A stretch of DNA of 64,000 nucleotides from Kitasatospora herbaricolor (GCF_030813695.1 NZ_JAUSVA010000002.1:4526001-4590000); one strand, 5' to 3'. Shown: positions 1-9,243, counted from the first letter of the stretch. The notes: generated from the sequence alone by a model not told the origin. A program made the numbers and translations.

Positions 1-597
1 CTCAGCGAATCCTCGGTCGGCTCCAACCTCCGGCGCATCGAAGCCCTCACCGGCCACGGCACCCTGCGCCATCACGACACCGAGCGCCGCCTGCTCGAAG
101 AACTCTCCACACTCCTCGGCACACGCCCGAAGGATGCCCCCGAGGCCCTGCACAAGCGCCTCGACGCCCTGGCCACCGCGCAGCGGGAACTCGCCCGCCT
201 GCGCGAGGCCGAACTGCGGAGCCAGGCGGGACAGCTCGCCTTGGGCTCCCGCCAGGTCCCCGGGGGCCGAATCGTCTCGCAGCGGGTCACGGGGCTGGGG
301 GCGGCTGACCTCCGCATTCTCGCCGCTGGCACAGCCGACCACCTCCGCAACGACCGCGCCGTGGTCGTCCTCGGGACCGAACACGACGGCAAGGCCCTGC
401 TCGTCGCCGCCATCACGCCCAGTCTCCTCAGCGACGGAGCTGAGGCCAGCCAGATCCTCGCCGCTGCCGCCCGCGCCGTAGGCGGCGGAACAGGCGGCAA
501 GGGACCGGTCGCCAACGCCGGAGGCCGCCGCGTCGAAGCCCTCGACGAGGCTCTCAGCATCGCCGTCCAGGAGGCGACCCATGCCCTCAACCAGTAG
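1..597 (+). CDS. alaS: Alanyl-tRNA synthetase-like protein, C-terminal part (5' end outside window)
   Basis: The open frame enters from the left edge and ends at TAG 595-597, giving 198 residues. The start ESSVGSNLRRIEALTG matches the AlaRS segment that links the editing domain to the C-terminal region. A coiled-coil stretch follows (about residues 40-75), and then a DHHA1/C-Ala type domain with the glycine-rich motif GGGTGGKGPVANAGGR near residue 160. In AlaRS this domain helps bind the tRNA elbow and links editing to aminoacylation. Whether the N-terminal catalytic domain is present cannot be seen. The gene sits at the edge of a defence-gene island, so it may be an accessory second copy (for example a resistance paralogue) or a stand-alone editing-type protein, not the housekeeping alaS. 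The family call is solid; the role is not. Confidence 0.75.
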   Translation, partial: LSESSVGSNLRRIEALTGHGTLRHHDTERRLLEELSTLLGTRPKDAPEALHKRLDALATAQRELARLREAELRSQAGQLALGSRQVPGGRIVSQRVTGLGAADLRILAAGTADHLRNDRAVVVLGTEHDGKALLVAAITPSLLSDGAEASQILAAAARAVGGGTGGKGPVANAGGRRVEALDEALSIAVQEATHALNQ

Positions 598-622
598 ACG
601 TCTGCGTGCATGGGCATGCTGT

Positions 623-653
623 GGGCGGCGGTCCCCACGCGGAGCCGCCGCCC
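623..653. terminator. Hairpin between convergent genes
   Basis: A 9-bp perfect stem (623-631 with 645-653) with a 13-nt loop lies between the convergent AlaRS-like gene and the GNAT gene. There is no T-tract, as is common for GC-rich actinomycete terminators. Confidence 0.45.
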
Positions 654-676
654 GGTGCATGCCTCCGCCACCACGA

Positions 677-1225
677 TCAGCGGGCCAGCAGGTCTTTCAC
701 CAGGACGACGCTTTCGTAGTTGGTGACGTTCCACCGCCACGTGTCCACCGGGACGTAGCCACGCCGGCGGTACCAGCCGACCAGCTCGCTCGCCTCGGAC
801 GACGTGTCGATCACTACCTGTCCGCAACCCAACGCGGCAATCCGTTCCTCTGCGAGCGTCAGCAGCCGCTGCCCCAGCCCGGTGCCCCGCTGCGCCGGCT
901 CCACAGCCAGCTGCCAGAACGACCCCGCGCCCGCTGGAGCCGGGTACCCCTCCGGGGCCGCGAAAGGAGCCGCCACCGTCACCGTCCCCACTAGCGATTC
1001 CTCCATGACTGCGAGCCAGCACTCACCCTTGGATACGCGTTCGGCCGTGTCCTGCGCAGACTGGTACGACGCGAAGAAGACCCGCCCTGCCGCAGCATGA
1101 TCGGCGTAAGCCTGGTGGAGAAGGAGGGTTAGCTCCGCAGCCGAATCATCCGCCGTGAAAGGCCGCACCTCGACGACATCGGTCGTAAAAGCCGACCTCT
1201 GCCCTGGGCCCATTGGCATGGTCAT
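677..1225 (-). CDS. GNAT-family N-acetyltransferase
   Basis: The 182-residue protein has the GNAT fold signature: a mid-protein beta strand followed by the acetyl-CoA pyrophosphate-binding turn QRGTGLGQRLL (about residues 111-121), then ELVGWYRRRGYVPV near residues 147-160. Such enzymes move an acetyl group from acetyl-CoA to an amine; the substrate cannot be read from the sequence. ATG at 1225 is preceded by a GTGGAG-like ribosome site; a second Met two codons in is also possible. It is a single gene converging on the AlaRS-like gene. It shows no link to the defence genes other than position. Confidence 0.75.
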   Translation of the reverse strand: MTMPMGPGQRSAFTTDVVEVRPFTADDSAAELTLLLHQAYADHAAAGRVFFASYQSAQDTAERVSKGECWLAVMEESLVGTVTVAAPFAAPEGYPAPAGAGSFWQLAVEPAQRGTGLGQRLLTLAEERIAALGCGQVVIDTSSEASELVGWYRRRGYVPVDTWRWNVTNYESVVLVKDLLAR

Positions 1226-1367
1226 CGCTCCACACCTTTCTACGCCGCACCGGGGCAGCCGATGATTGCTGCCTCTGATCCCATCGCTGCTCTCCCAGTG
1301 TCCGCCGACCGGTCACCAGCGGCACGCGGGGCCAGTGCCGACGCCGAGCAGAGACAGCGTGGAAGCG

Positions 1368-3176
1368 TCATGGCCACGCGGGTACCGGACAGCTGCATGT
1401 AGTGCGCGGGAAGGTCGCTACCTCGAATGGAAGATTGACGGCCGGCGGCGACAGGGTCGCCGAGATCAGCGCGTCCTGAAAGCCCGGTAGCTGCTGGTAG
1501 GAAGCGATATCCCGGCCCACGAACAGGTCTGCGAGCACGCCCAGCAGGCCGTTGACACGTGCGGGCAGCAGAGAAGACGGGTCCGCGTAGGCTTGACCGA
1601 GGGACGCGCCGATGTTGGCCGCCTTCCAGGGGTTGTCCTTCTCCTCCGTGATGCCGAGCCAGCGCTCGATGGTGCCGGTGAGACGAACCGCGCCGACGAA
1701 GGATGATCCGGGATCGTTGGCGGACGCCGCCAGCGCGGTGAGCGCGGAACCGTCCTCGCACAACCTCTTCTTACGGTCGTTCTGGCTGGTGGCCATGACA
1801 GCGTCCTCGTCCCAGAGGACGACATGCGGAATGCCGAACAGGGAGAGGGTGCTCGCCGCGCGATGCAGCTCGAACTTGCCGAAGGCGCTCAGTACGCCGA
1901 CGTTGGGGCCGAGCTCGGCCAGGAGGCCCCGACGGGCCAGCCATTCGAAGAACAACACGTCGCTGGGACCTTCGACGACAATCACCCGGTCGGCGAAGAA
2001 TGCGGCGGCCCGGTGTGCATCCAGGTCGTAGAGAACCCGATTCCGTTCCTCGTCGGCTGCTGTCAGACGGGCCGTCTTGAAACAGGAACGAGAGCCCATG
2101 GCGTAGGCCGAGCGGGCGTGGATGTCCGCGAGAACGTTGTTGACCAGAGCGGGGGAGGGCGATGCCACCTCGATCCCGTGAAGCGAACGGTGCACCCGGG
2201 TGATCGTCTCAAGGGAGGTTTCGGCCGCCGCTAGAACGGACGCGTTGTGGGTGGTGATCGTCACTGCCGTGTTGCCAGCGGCGACGAGCTTATGTAGGTC
2301 GTGGGCGAGCCTCGTCACCTGGGAGGGGTGGAGGAACGCCTCGGGCTCTTCGAACAGGATCCAGCGGAATGTCCCCTCCTTGGCTTTGGCCCGTAGCTTG
2401 GCCGCCGCTTGGATCAGCGCGGCGATCATAGCGCGCTGAACGCCGGACCCCTGGGTCTCCAGGGGGCGATGGGTGCCCTCTTGGTGGAGTCGCAACTCGA
2501 TGAGATGACGCATGATCAGCTCGTTGGACAGCTCGCCTACGTCGACCTTCGCAGACAGGCCCCAGGGCATCAGCGCGTCGTCCAGATCGCTCTCGAGGTC
2601 GGTGATGGGCCCTTCCTGCAAGGCGTTGCTCAGCATCCCGAGGGCGGCTCTGGCACTCATGAGCAAGGTCTCGATGTGTCGCTCGGAGAAGGCGAGGAGC
2701 AGTACGTCCCGCAACGGCGAGGGACCAGAAAGTGATGTGTGGTCGGCCATGTTGCTGATCGCCGGGATGTGGACGCACTGACCGAGTTTGGCCGCACTGG
2801 TCCAGCCGGTCGGCTGCGGTTCGCCACCATCCTGGGGGATCAGGTAGTAGGACCCGGCAAGATGATCGTTGCTCTTGGTGAACCAGCGCCGGATCCGGAG
2901 GAGATCGCCATCGACGAGGTCGACGCCGATCTGCCGAGCCTCGGCGGCGTCAACGCTGTAGTCGATCTGCACCCAGGACTCTCTGCCAGGCTCCGTGTGC
3001 CAGGGAAGGTCTCGGGCTTCGTCCCAGTCCAGTGCGCCGTAGAACAATAGGACGGCATCCATCAGGGTGGACTTTCCCGCATTGTTCGGGCCGATCAGCG
3101 CGCCGAATGGACGTAGGTGCAGTTCGACGTCGAGGGCGCCGCGAATGTTCCGGACGGCCACGCGTAGGGGGCGCAT
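1368..3176 (-). CDS. OLD-family ATPase with C-terminal TOPRIM nuclease domain (GajA-like)
   Basis: The protein has 602 residues. The N-terminal SMC/ABC-type ATPase half has Walker A GPNNAGKST (29-37), an ABC-like signature QGSGVQRA (242-249), Walker B LFEEPEAFLHPS (274-285) and a H-loop TITTHN (306-311). The C-terminal half is a TOPRIM domain with the acidic motifs VEGPSD (401-406) and LWDED (454-458), which bind metal in OLD nucleases. Class 2 OLD proteins such as GajA of the Gabija anti-phage system pair this architecture with a UvrD-like helicase, and here such a helicase lies 17 bp upstream in the same operon. ATG 3176 is preceded by GAGGAG at good spacing. Inferred role: DNA-sensing or DNA-cutting effector of a defence module. 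A stand-alone DNA repair role is the alternative. Confidence 0.85.
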   Translation of the reverse strand: MRPLRVAVRNIRGALDVELHLRPFGALIGPNNAGKSTLMDAVLLFYGALDWDEARDLPWHTEPGRESWVQIDYSVDAAEARQIGVDLVDGDLLRIRRWFTKSNDHLAGSYYLIPQDGGEPQPTGWTSAAKLGQCVHIPAISNMADHTSLSGPSPLRDVLLLAFSERHIETLLMSARAALGMLSNALQEGPITDLESDLDDALMPWGLSAKVDVGELSNELIMRHLIELRLHQEGTHRPLETQGSGVQRAMIAALIQAAAKLRAKAKEGTFRWILFEEPEAFLHPSQVTRLAHDLHKLVAAGNTAVTITTHNASVLAAAETSLETITRVHRSLHGIEVASPSPALVNNVLADIHARSAYAMGSRSCFKTARLTAADEERNRVLYDLDAHRAAAFFADRVIVVEGPSDVLFFEWLARRGLLAELGPNVGVLSAFGKFELHRAASTLSLFGIPHVVLWDEDAVMATSQNDRKKRLCEDGSALTALAASANDPGSSFVGAVRLTGTIERWLGITEEKDNPWKAANIGASLGQAYADPSSLLPARVNGLLGVLADLFVGRDIASYQQLPGFQDALISATLSPPAVNLPFEVATFPRTTCSCPVPAWP

Positions 3177-3193
3177 GGAGAGGCTCCTCGATG

Positions 3194-5284
3194 TCAGCGG
3201 GGGAGGAACGGGCTGGGAGCCCCTGAATACGACACGTACAGCCGGTCACGCGCGCGAGTGCACGCGACGTAGAGCACGCATCGCTCCCTCTGCACACTTT
3301 CCAGGTGAGCGGCCCTGTCGACTTCCAGTGGAACGATCGCCCGCTCGTGCGGTACCACCCTGTCCTGGACGCCGACGACCGCAACGCACTGGAACTCCAG
3401 GCCCTTCATACTGTGCATCGTGCCGACCTGGACCCGGCCGCCGGACGGGCCTGGCGGCTCGGATTCGATGCCTGCGGAGCGAAGGGCGTTCGCCACGTCG
3501 TCGGACTTGGCGCTGACCCGGGCCGCGACGGCGATCGCACCAGGTTCAACGCCGTCGGCCAACCAGGCCCGGACTTGGGAGACCACGGCGGCGCGCTCCT
3601 CGGACCACTCAGTGAACCGCCGGACGATCGGTCGACGCCCGTGCATAAGCGATTCGTAGCCTTCCCGGCTGTCGGGCCAGCCGTCGAGCTCCTCCTCGGA
3701 TACCAGCCCCAGCACTCTGACTGCCCAGATGAGAATCTCCTGGGTAGTGCGGTAGCTGACGGTGAGCCGCTGCGTCCGGCCAACGATGTTGACCCCGGTG
3801 TTCTTCAGCGGTACCCGGTGCTGCCAGATCCGCTGATGCGGGTCCGCCACAAGGAACAGATCGTCCTCAGCCGGGCGGACAGCCGCCCTGAGCAGCCGCC
3901 ACTGCGCGGGGTGCAGGTCCTGGGCCTCGTCGACGATGATGTGCTGGTAGATGGCTGGGCCGTCCTCCTGCCGCAGGATCCGTGCCGCCTCATCGGCTAG
4001 CTGTAGGACCGACCAGCGCCCGCAGTTTCTTAGCTGGGTACGCACCGCCTCGATGGCGGCCCAGACCAACGGCCGCTCGGATCGGGGCAGAGCCCGGCGG
4101 CGACCGGCACGTGCGGCCGCCAGGTACGCATCCAGCGTGGTGATGTCCTGGGAGAGGACCACCTGTTCCCATTCGTCGACCAGGAACTCCCCGGCGTAGT
4201 CCGGGTGCACGCTGTCGGCCAGACTGACGAGTTCGCGGGACGTGAGCACCTCCGGGCGACCGCCATGCCGATTGCTGACCACTGACGAGGCAAGCTTGCT
4301 CGTGGTAATCACCTCGACCCGGTCGCGATCCCCGGGATTCTCGACGAGCTGGTTCAGTTGGCGGGTCAACTCAGCGGTGAGTGGGTGGCTGTATGTGGTC
4401 AACAGAATCGGCGTGCCGCTGTCGTAGAACCCGGCAAGATGCGCAGCCCGGTGCAGGGCAGTCACCGTCTTGCCAGTGCCCGCGCCGCCGGTGATCATCA
4501 CCGAACCGGAATAGGGGTCGTGGTAGGCAATCCGGCGCTGCATCGGATGAAGGAAGATCCTCCACAGCGCGAACGGGGGACGCAGCAGCTTCTCGAGTTC
4601 TTCGGGACCGCTGACGAGCGCGACCTGGTCGGGGGTCCGCTCGATTGCCGCGGACAGGTCATCCGGCTCTACCTGGTCGGGCTTGGCAGCGTTGACGAGA
4701 TGCTTACTGACCTCTCCCCAGGTCTCCTCGATCGACATGCCCGAGGCCAGTGCAACGAGGACGTCGTACTGCAGTGACGGCAGCATGTTTTGGAGGGCGT
4801 CTAGGTGCGCCTCCCTGGTCAGCAGTCGGACGATAGGAAGCACCTGATCGTCGATGCCAAGTGTGCGGAGGTCCGAATCCTGGACATGATCGAACAGCCG
4901 GGCCGGTGTAGTCTCGGCTGCCAGACGCAGTGTGCCGGCCATGTTCTGCAGCCGTGTCTCATCGCGCATCTCCAGGACGCCGAGGACGTGGTTGACGGTG
5001 AACAGCCTCGTCGTAGCCCAGGTGATCGCCTCGTCGTGCGGCAGGACACGCAGCAGGCAGTAGAGCTCTCCGGTCACCGGTGCCAGGACGACTCCGCGAT
5101 AGAACTGATTGATCCGGATCGTCCTGATCCGAGGGTCTTCGGCTCGATTGAGCTTCTCCAGATGCAGTCCCGCGTGCGTGGCCTGGGCAAACTTGCCGAG
5201 TGCGGCCTGCACAGCCTTCTGGACCGGCTTCTCCAGCTTGGCGTACTCAGAGAGGAACTCCTTGGCGATCGCCAACTGCGGCAC
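3194..5284 (-). CDS. UvrD/Rep-like SF1 helicase with N-terminal RelE/ParE-like domain
   Basis: With GTG 5284 as start (GGAGGA six bases upstream) the protein has 696 residues. Residues about 20-95 resemble the RelE/ParE toxin fold (IRTIRINQFYRG, then LLRVLPHDEAITWA). An SF1A helicase follows: Walker A GGAGTGKT (266-273), Walker B VDEAQD (451-456), motif IV VSYRTTQEI (509-517), motif V GTMHSMKGLEF (621-631) and motif VI ACTRARDRLYV (674-684). The frame is open further upstream to 5617, but that part is antisense to hsdM, so it is excluded. This is the first gene of a two-gene operon with the OLD nuclease, the reverse of the usual gajA-gajB order. It probably unwinds or translocates on DNA for the nuclease. 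Whether the RelE-like domain cuts RNA is unknown. Confidence 0.85.
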   Translation of the reverse strand: MPQLAIAKEFLSEYAKLEKPVQKAVQAALGKFAQATHAGLHLEKLNRAEDPRIRTIRINQFYRGVVLAPVTGELYCLLRVLPHDEAITWATTRLFTVNHVLGVLEMRDETRLQNMAGTLRLAAETTPARLFDHVQDSDLRTLGIDDQVLPIVRLLTREAHLDALQNMLPSLQYDVLVALASGMSIEETWGEVSKHLVNAAKPDQVEPDDLSAAIERTPDQVALVSGPEELEKLLRPPFALWRIFLHPMQRRIAYHDPYSGSVMITGGAGTGKTVTALHRAAHLAGFYDSGTPILLTTYSHPLTAELTRQLNQLVENPGDRDRVEVITTSKLASSVVSNRHGGRPEVLTSRELVSLADSVHPDYAGEFLVDEWEQVVLSQDITTLDAYLAAARAGRRRALPRSERPLVWAAIEAVRTQLRNCGRWSVLQLADEAARILRQEDGPAIYQHIIVDEAQDLHPAQWRLLRAAVRPAEDDLFLVADPHQRIWQHRVPLKNTGVNIVGRTQRLTVSYRTTQEILIWAVRVLGLVSEEELDGWPDSREGYESLMHGRRPIVRRFTEWSEERAAVVSQVRAWLADGVEPGAIAVAARVSAKSDDVANALRSAGIESEPPGPSGGRVQVGTMHSMKGLEFQCVAVVGVQDRVVPHERAIVPLEVDRAAHLESVQRERCVLYVACTRARDRLYVSYSGAPSPFLPR

Positions 5285-5399
5285 GGTCACTCCTCCGACG
5301 GGGTGTGCGACCCTCATGGTAGGTCGTTGATGATCTGTGCAGGGCAGTATCGTATGAGGTTCTCTGACCCGCCTTGACTGACGACTGGGGGCTCCGCCT
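5285..5399. promoter_or_regulatory. Divergent promoter region, helicase operon / hsd operon
   Basis: These 115 bp separate the divergent starts of the helicase and hsdM. They must hold the promoters of both defence operons. The ribosome site GGAGGA for the helicase is at 5291-5296 and a GGGGG run lies just before hsdM. No confident -10/-35 pair was identified. Confidence 0.4.
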
Positions 5400-7847
5400 G
5401 TGGCGAAGCTGACGTTGCCGCAGCTGGAAGCGCATCTGTTCGGCGCGGCCGACATCTTGCGCGGCAAGATGGATGCCTCGGAGTTCAAGGAGTACATCTT
5501 CGGGATGCTGTTCCTCAAGCGCTGCTCCGACCAGTTCGATACGATCCGGGCCCGGGTCATCACTGAGCAGATCGAGGCGGGCCGGACAGAGGCCCAGGCC
5601 GGAGAGATCGCCGACAACCGGGCGTTCTACCGGGGTGGCGACTTCTTCGTGCCGACGGCGGCCCGTTGGAGGCATCTGGTCGGTAAGTCGGCCGAGAACG
5701 GCGTCGCGGACCTGCTCAACAAGGCCTTGGCCGCGCTGGAGACCGCCAACGTCACAGCACTGCAGGGCGTGGTCGGGCACATCGACTTCAACCGCAAGGT
5801 CGGCAAGACGTCGCTGTCGGACCAGAAACTACGGGCCCTGATCAGGCACTTCGACCGCTACCGGCTCCGCAACGAGGACTTCGAGTTCCCCGATCTGCTG
5901 GGCGCCGCGTATGAGTACCTCATTGGTGAGTTCGCCGACTCGGCGGGTAAGAAGGGCGGGGAATTCTACACCCCGCGCGGCGTCGTCCGGATGATGGCGC
6001 GCCTGGTCGATCCGCACTCGGGCATGCGGGTCTACGACCCGTGCGCCGGTTCTGGCGGCATGCTGATCATGTCGAAGGAGTACGTCGCGGAGGCCGGTGA
6101 GGATGCTCAGGACCTGCGACTGTACGGCCAAGAGGCCAACGGCGGCACCTGGGCCATCTCGAAGATGAATATGATCCTTCACGGGATCGTCAACGCCGAC
6201 CTGGAGAACGAGGACACTCTCGCCAATCCGCTGCACATCGAGCCAGACGGTTCGACGCTGACGCTCTTCGACCGGGTGCTCACGAATCCGCCGTTCTCGC
6301 AGAACTACGTGAGCGCCGGGATGAAGCACTCCGACCGCTTCGAATACGGCTGGACCCCCGAAACCGGCAAGAAGGCCGACTGGATGTTCGCCCAGCATGT
6401 GCTTGCGGTGCTCCGGCCAGGCGGCATCGGCGCCACGGTCATGCCCCATGGCGTGCTGTTCCGTGGCGGCGAGGAACAGGTGATCCGAAGGAAGGTAATC
6501 GAGGACGACCGGCTGGAGGCCGTCATCGGCCTCGCCTCGAACCTGTTCTATGGCACTGGCATCCCGGCGTGCATTCTCATCCTGCGCGGCCCTGGCCTTC
6601 GCCGAGCCTCCCACCAGGGCAAGATTCTGTTCATCAATGCTGACCGAGAGTACCTGTCCGGCCGCGCCCAGAACTACCTCGAACCCGAACACGCCGAGAA
6701 GATCGTCGCCGCCTACCGCGCCTATCTGGCCGACCCGACACATGACATTCCAGGCTTCGCCCGCGTGGTATCGCTCAAGGAGCTCGAAGACAACCAGTTC
6801 AACCTCAACATCCGGCGTTATGTCGACAATACCCCGCCGCCGGAGCCCCAAGATGTCTGGGCACATCTTCACGGCGGTGTCCCGAAGTCCGAAGTCCGTG
6901 AACACGAGGCCGCTTTCCAGGCATACGGCGTGGACGTGCACTCTCTATTCGTCGAACGGGACGCCGGCTACTACGAATTCCCGGCGGATGGCTGGCGGTC
7001 GGCTGCTGACCGCATCCCCGAACTGGCCGCGCCCGCTGAAGCACGTATGCGAGACGCCTTCGATGAGTGGTGGAGTCGGCACAGCAAGCGCCTGCGTGAG
7101 CTGCCCGATACCCGCAAGGTTATGGACACCCGCGCCGAGCTGCTGGAGTCCTTCGTCGCAGAACTCGAACCCCTCGTCATACTCGACCGCTTTCAGCTCT
7201 CTGGCGCGGTCGCCTCCTGGTGGGGAAGTGTTCAATACGACATCCGCACGCTGGCCTTCCACCAGTTTAGTGGAGTTGTCCAGGGTTGGCTGGCGACGAT
7301 CCAGACCGCTTTCGCGGATGACGAAGCGGCGGTACTGAACGCCCAGCGTCAGGCAGCTGCCAAGCGTAAGACTCGGGAACATCCGCTGGTCCCATACGTT
7401 CTCGCCGACTACCTCAGCGAGCTTGAAGAGGCGGAGAATCTGCGGGCCGAACTCGATGCCAAGGTGAAGGCCGTCACTGCGACCTCTGAGGATGAGGACG
7501 ACGAGGTCGAGGACGTCGATCCCGTCATGTTGAAACGCCTTCGCGCTCAGCTCACCGCAGCCAAGTCCGAGGCCCGCAAGCTGGAGGCCACCTTTGTTGA
7601 GGAGCTTGGCAGGGGCGTCCGTGAGATTCACATGGCCGAGACCGAACCCGACTTGGTCATGCGAATCCTTAAGGCCGACCTCAGTCGCCGTCTCGACACC
7701 TGCCTCGCTATTGGCCGCAGGGCCCTGATTGACCGGTATAGCAGGTGGGCCGCCAAGTATGCGGTGACCCTTCCCGAACTCGAAGCCCAGCGCGCGGTTG
7801 CGGCCGTCCGAGTTGATGAGATGCTGCGGGAGCTCGGCTATGCATAG
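5400..7847 (+). CDS. hsdM: Type I restriction-modification system, methyltransferase subunit (N6-adenine)
   Basis: The 815-residue protein carries an HsdM N-terminal helical domain and an N6-adenine methyltransferase core. S-adenosylmethionine motif I, DPCAGSGG, is near residue 213, preceded by GGEFYTPRGVV, and the catalytic motif IV NPPF is near residue 296. It methylates adenine in the sequence chosen by HsdS and protects self DNA. It is longer than typical HsdM (about 500-550 residues): the last 250 or so residues form a helical extension with an acidic patch (SEDEDDEVEDVD, near residue 700). Long-tailed HsdM proteins of this kind occur in actinobacterial type I systems. GTG 5400 starts after a G-rich site, and the 3' end overlaps hsdS by 8 nt, so translation is probably coupled. 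Confidence 0.93.
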   Translation: MAKLTLPQLEAHLFGAADILRGKMDASEFKEYIFGMLFLKRCSDQFDTIRARVITEQIEAGRTEAQAGEIADNRAFYRGGDFFVPTAARWRHLVGKSAENGVADLLNKALAALETANVTALQGVVGHIDFNRKVGKTSLSDQKLRALIRHFDRYRLRNEDFEFPDLLGAAYEYLIGEFADSAGKKGGEFYTPRGVVRMMARLVDPHSGMRVYDPCAGSGGMLIMSKEYVAEAGEDAQDLRLYGQEANGGTWAISKMNMILHGIVNADLENEDTLANPLHIEPDGSTLTLFDRVLTNPPFSQNYVSAGMKHSDRFEYGWTPETGKKADWMFAQHVLAVLRPGGIGATVMPHGVLFRGGEEQVIRRKVIEDDRLEAVIGLASNLFYGTGIPACILILRGPGLRRASHQGKILFINADREYLSGRAQNYLEPEHAEKIVAAYRAYLADPTHDIPGFARVVSLKELEDNQFNLNIRRYVDNTPPPEPQDVWAHLHGGVPKSEVREHEAAFQAYGVDVHSLFVERDAGYYEFPADGWRSAADRIPELAAPAEARMRDAFDEWWSRHSKRLRELPDTRKVMDTRAELLESFVAELEPLVILDRFQLSGAVASWWGSVQYDIRTLAFHQFSGVVQGWLATIQTAFADDEAAVLNAQRQAAAKRKTREHPLVPYVLADYLSELEEAENLRAELDAKVKAVTATSEDEDDEVEDVDPVMLKRLRAQLTAAKSEARKLEATFVEELGRGVREIHMAETEPDLVMRILKADLSRRLDTCLAIGRRALIDRYSRWAAKYAVTLPELEAQRAVAAVRVDEMLRELGYA

Positions 7848-9087
7848 TGTTCCCGACGGCTGGAAAATGCGATTTCTAGCAGAGCTCGTCAGCCTGCCAA
7901 AGACACAAGTAGATCCCACCCAGCGGTCGTACCGTGATCAACCTCTTATCGCGCCGGATCACGTGGAGCCTGGAACTGGTCGACTGATCTCCATCAGTAC
8001 CGCCGCAGAGCAGGGAGCTATTAGCGGCAAGTACGTGGTCCAGGCCGGCGACGTTGTATACAGTAAGATCCGTCCCGCGCTTCGAAAAGTAGTGCTGGCG
8101 AGATTTCCAGGACTTTGCTCGGCTGACATGTATCCACTAAGATCTCGAAATGAAATCGAGCCGAGGTTCCTTCAGGCAATCCTTCTGGGTGAGGATTTCT
8201 CGCGATTTGCTGATTCCGTATCTGGACGTAGCGGAATTCCAAAGATTAATCGATCGGAATTGGCTGAGTACCAATTTTTGCTCCCACCTTCGGAGGAGCA
8301 GCGGCGGATCGCAGAGGTCCTCGATGCGGTTGATGATCAAATTGAGACTGCTCTTCTTGAAGCTTCGAAGCTGCGACTTCTGCGCTCGGGTGCGTTGCGG
8401 CGTGCAATGGATCCTGGGCTAGGGCTTATTCGTTCAGTCGAAGCTTCGCGCTTTCGGGAGATTGATGGACTATCGGTTGATGGCTGGTCTGCGATTCGAC
8501 TTGGCTCTTTGGTGTCGCGAATCGACGCGGGAAATAGCCCGGACCTGGAAGATCGGCCAGCGGCTAGTGGTGAGTGGGGCGTCCTCAAGGTAAGCGCGGT
8601 AGGGCGGCATGGGTTTCGCCCAATGGAGAATAAGGTAGCCCCGCACAGGGTGCTCCATCAAGAAAGCCTATGCGTCCAGCCAGGTGATTTGATCATGACG
8701 CGGGCAAATACTGCTGATCTTGTTGGGCTTAGCTGCATTGTTGAAGAAGTTCCATCAAATCTGATGCTGTGCGACAAAACGCTCCGCCTGGTGGTTGATG
8801 GTAGGAAATCTTCGGTCGAATTTGTCAATCTGGCACTGGAGGTGGATGAGGTGCGAACGCAGATTCAGATTGCGGCCACCGGGACCAGTGCGAGCATGAA
8901 GAACATTAGCCAGTCATCCATCCGCGCCTTGGTTGTCCCATATTCGGCGACGGACATGGAGCGTATTTGCCGTCTTGATGCGGCACATCGCAAGATAATC
9001 AGCCTTCGGCAGGCGGAGCTGCTTAAGCTTCGGGAGCTCAAGCAGGGGATTATGGAAGACCTGTTGATTGGGCGGGTTCGGGTCTGA
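7840..9087 (+). CDS. hsdS: Type I restriction-modification system, specificity subunit
   Basis: From ATG 7840 (inside the hsdM end) the protein has 415 residues. It shows two target-recognition domains, each followed by a conserved helix. The first repeat is LLPPSEEQRRIAEVLDAV (about 147-164), and the second ends the protein, with KLRELKQGIMEDLLIGR. HsdS reads the two halves of the DNA target and bridges HsdM and HsdR. The reading frame is open upstream to 7798, but that part lies inside hsdM. The gene is clearly more AT-rich than its neighbours, especially 8100-9000, as is usual for recently exchanged specificity domains. Function is secure; the target sequence cannot be predicted. Confidence 0.93.
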   Translation: MHSVPDGWKMRFLAELVSLPKTQVDPTQRSYRDQPLIAPDHVEPGTGRLISISTAAEQGAISGKYVVQAGDVVYSKIRPALRKVVLARFPGLCSADMYPLRSRNEIEPRFLQAILLGEDFSRFADSVSGRSGIPKINRSELAEYQFLLPPSEEQRRIAEVLDAVDDQIETALLEASKLRLLRSGALRRAMDPGLGLIRSVEASRFREIDGLSVDGWSAIRLGSLVSRIDAGNSPDLEDRPAASGEWGVLKVSAVGRHGFRPMENKVAPHRVLHQESLCVQPGDLIMTRANTADLVGLSCIVEEVPSNLMLCDKTLRLVVDGRKSSVEFVNLALEVDEVRTQIQIAATGTSASMKNISQSSIRALVVPYSATDMERICRLDAAHRKIISLRQAELLKLRELKQGIMEDLLIGRVRV

Positions 9088-9243
9088 ACGGTCAGGTGTG
9101 CCTCGGCGCCCAGATGACTTGGCCCGGCTTGTGGTTGAGGGGCGACAGTCGGGAAAATAGGATCTCCGTAGCGTGGTGCGGTGTCCATAAGCAATGATTT
9201 GGGTTGCTGCCAACGTATGCCGATGTGAAGCGAGGGGGCGCTC

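Noticed and set aside
5285..5617. Longer helicase N-terminus starting at 5617
   Set aside because: The extra 111 residues lie antisense to hsdM and have no family similarity. GTG 5284 has a well-placed GGAGGA.
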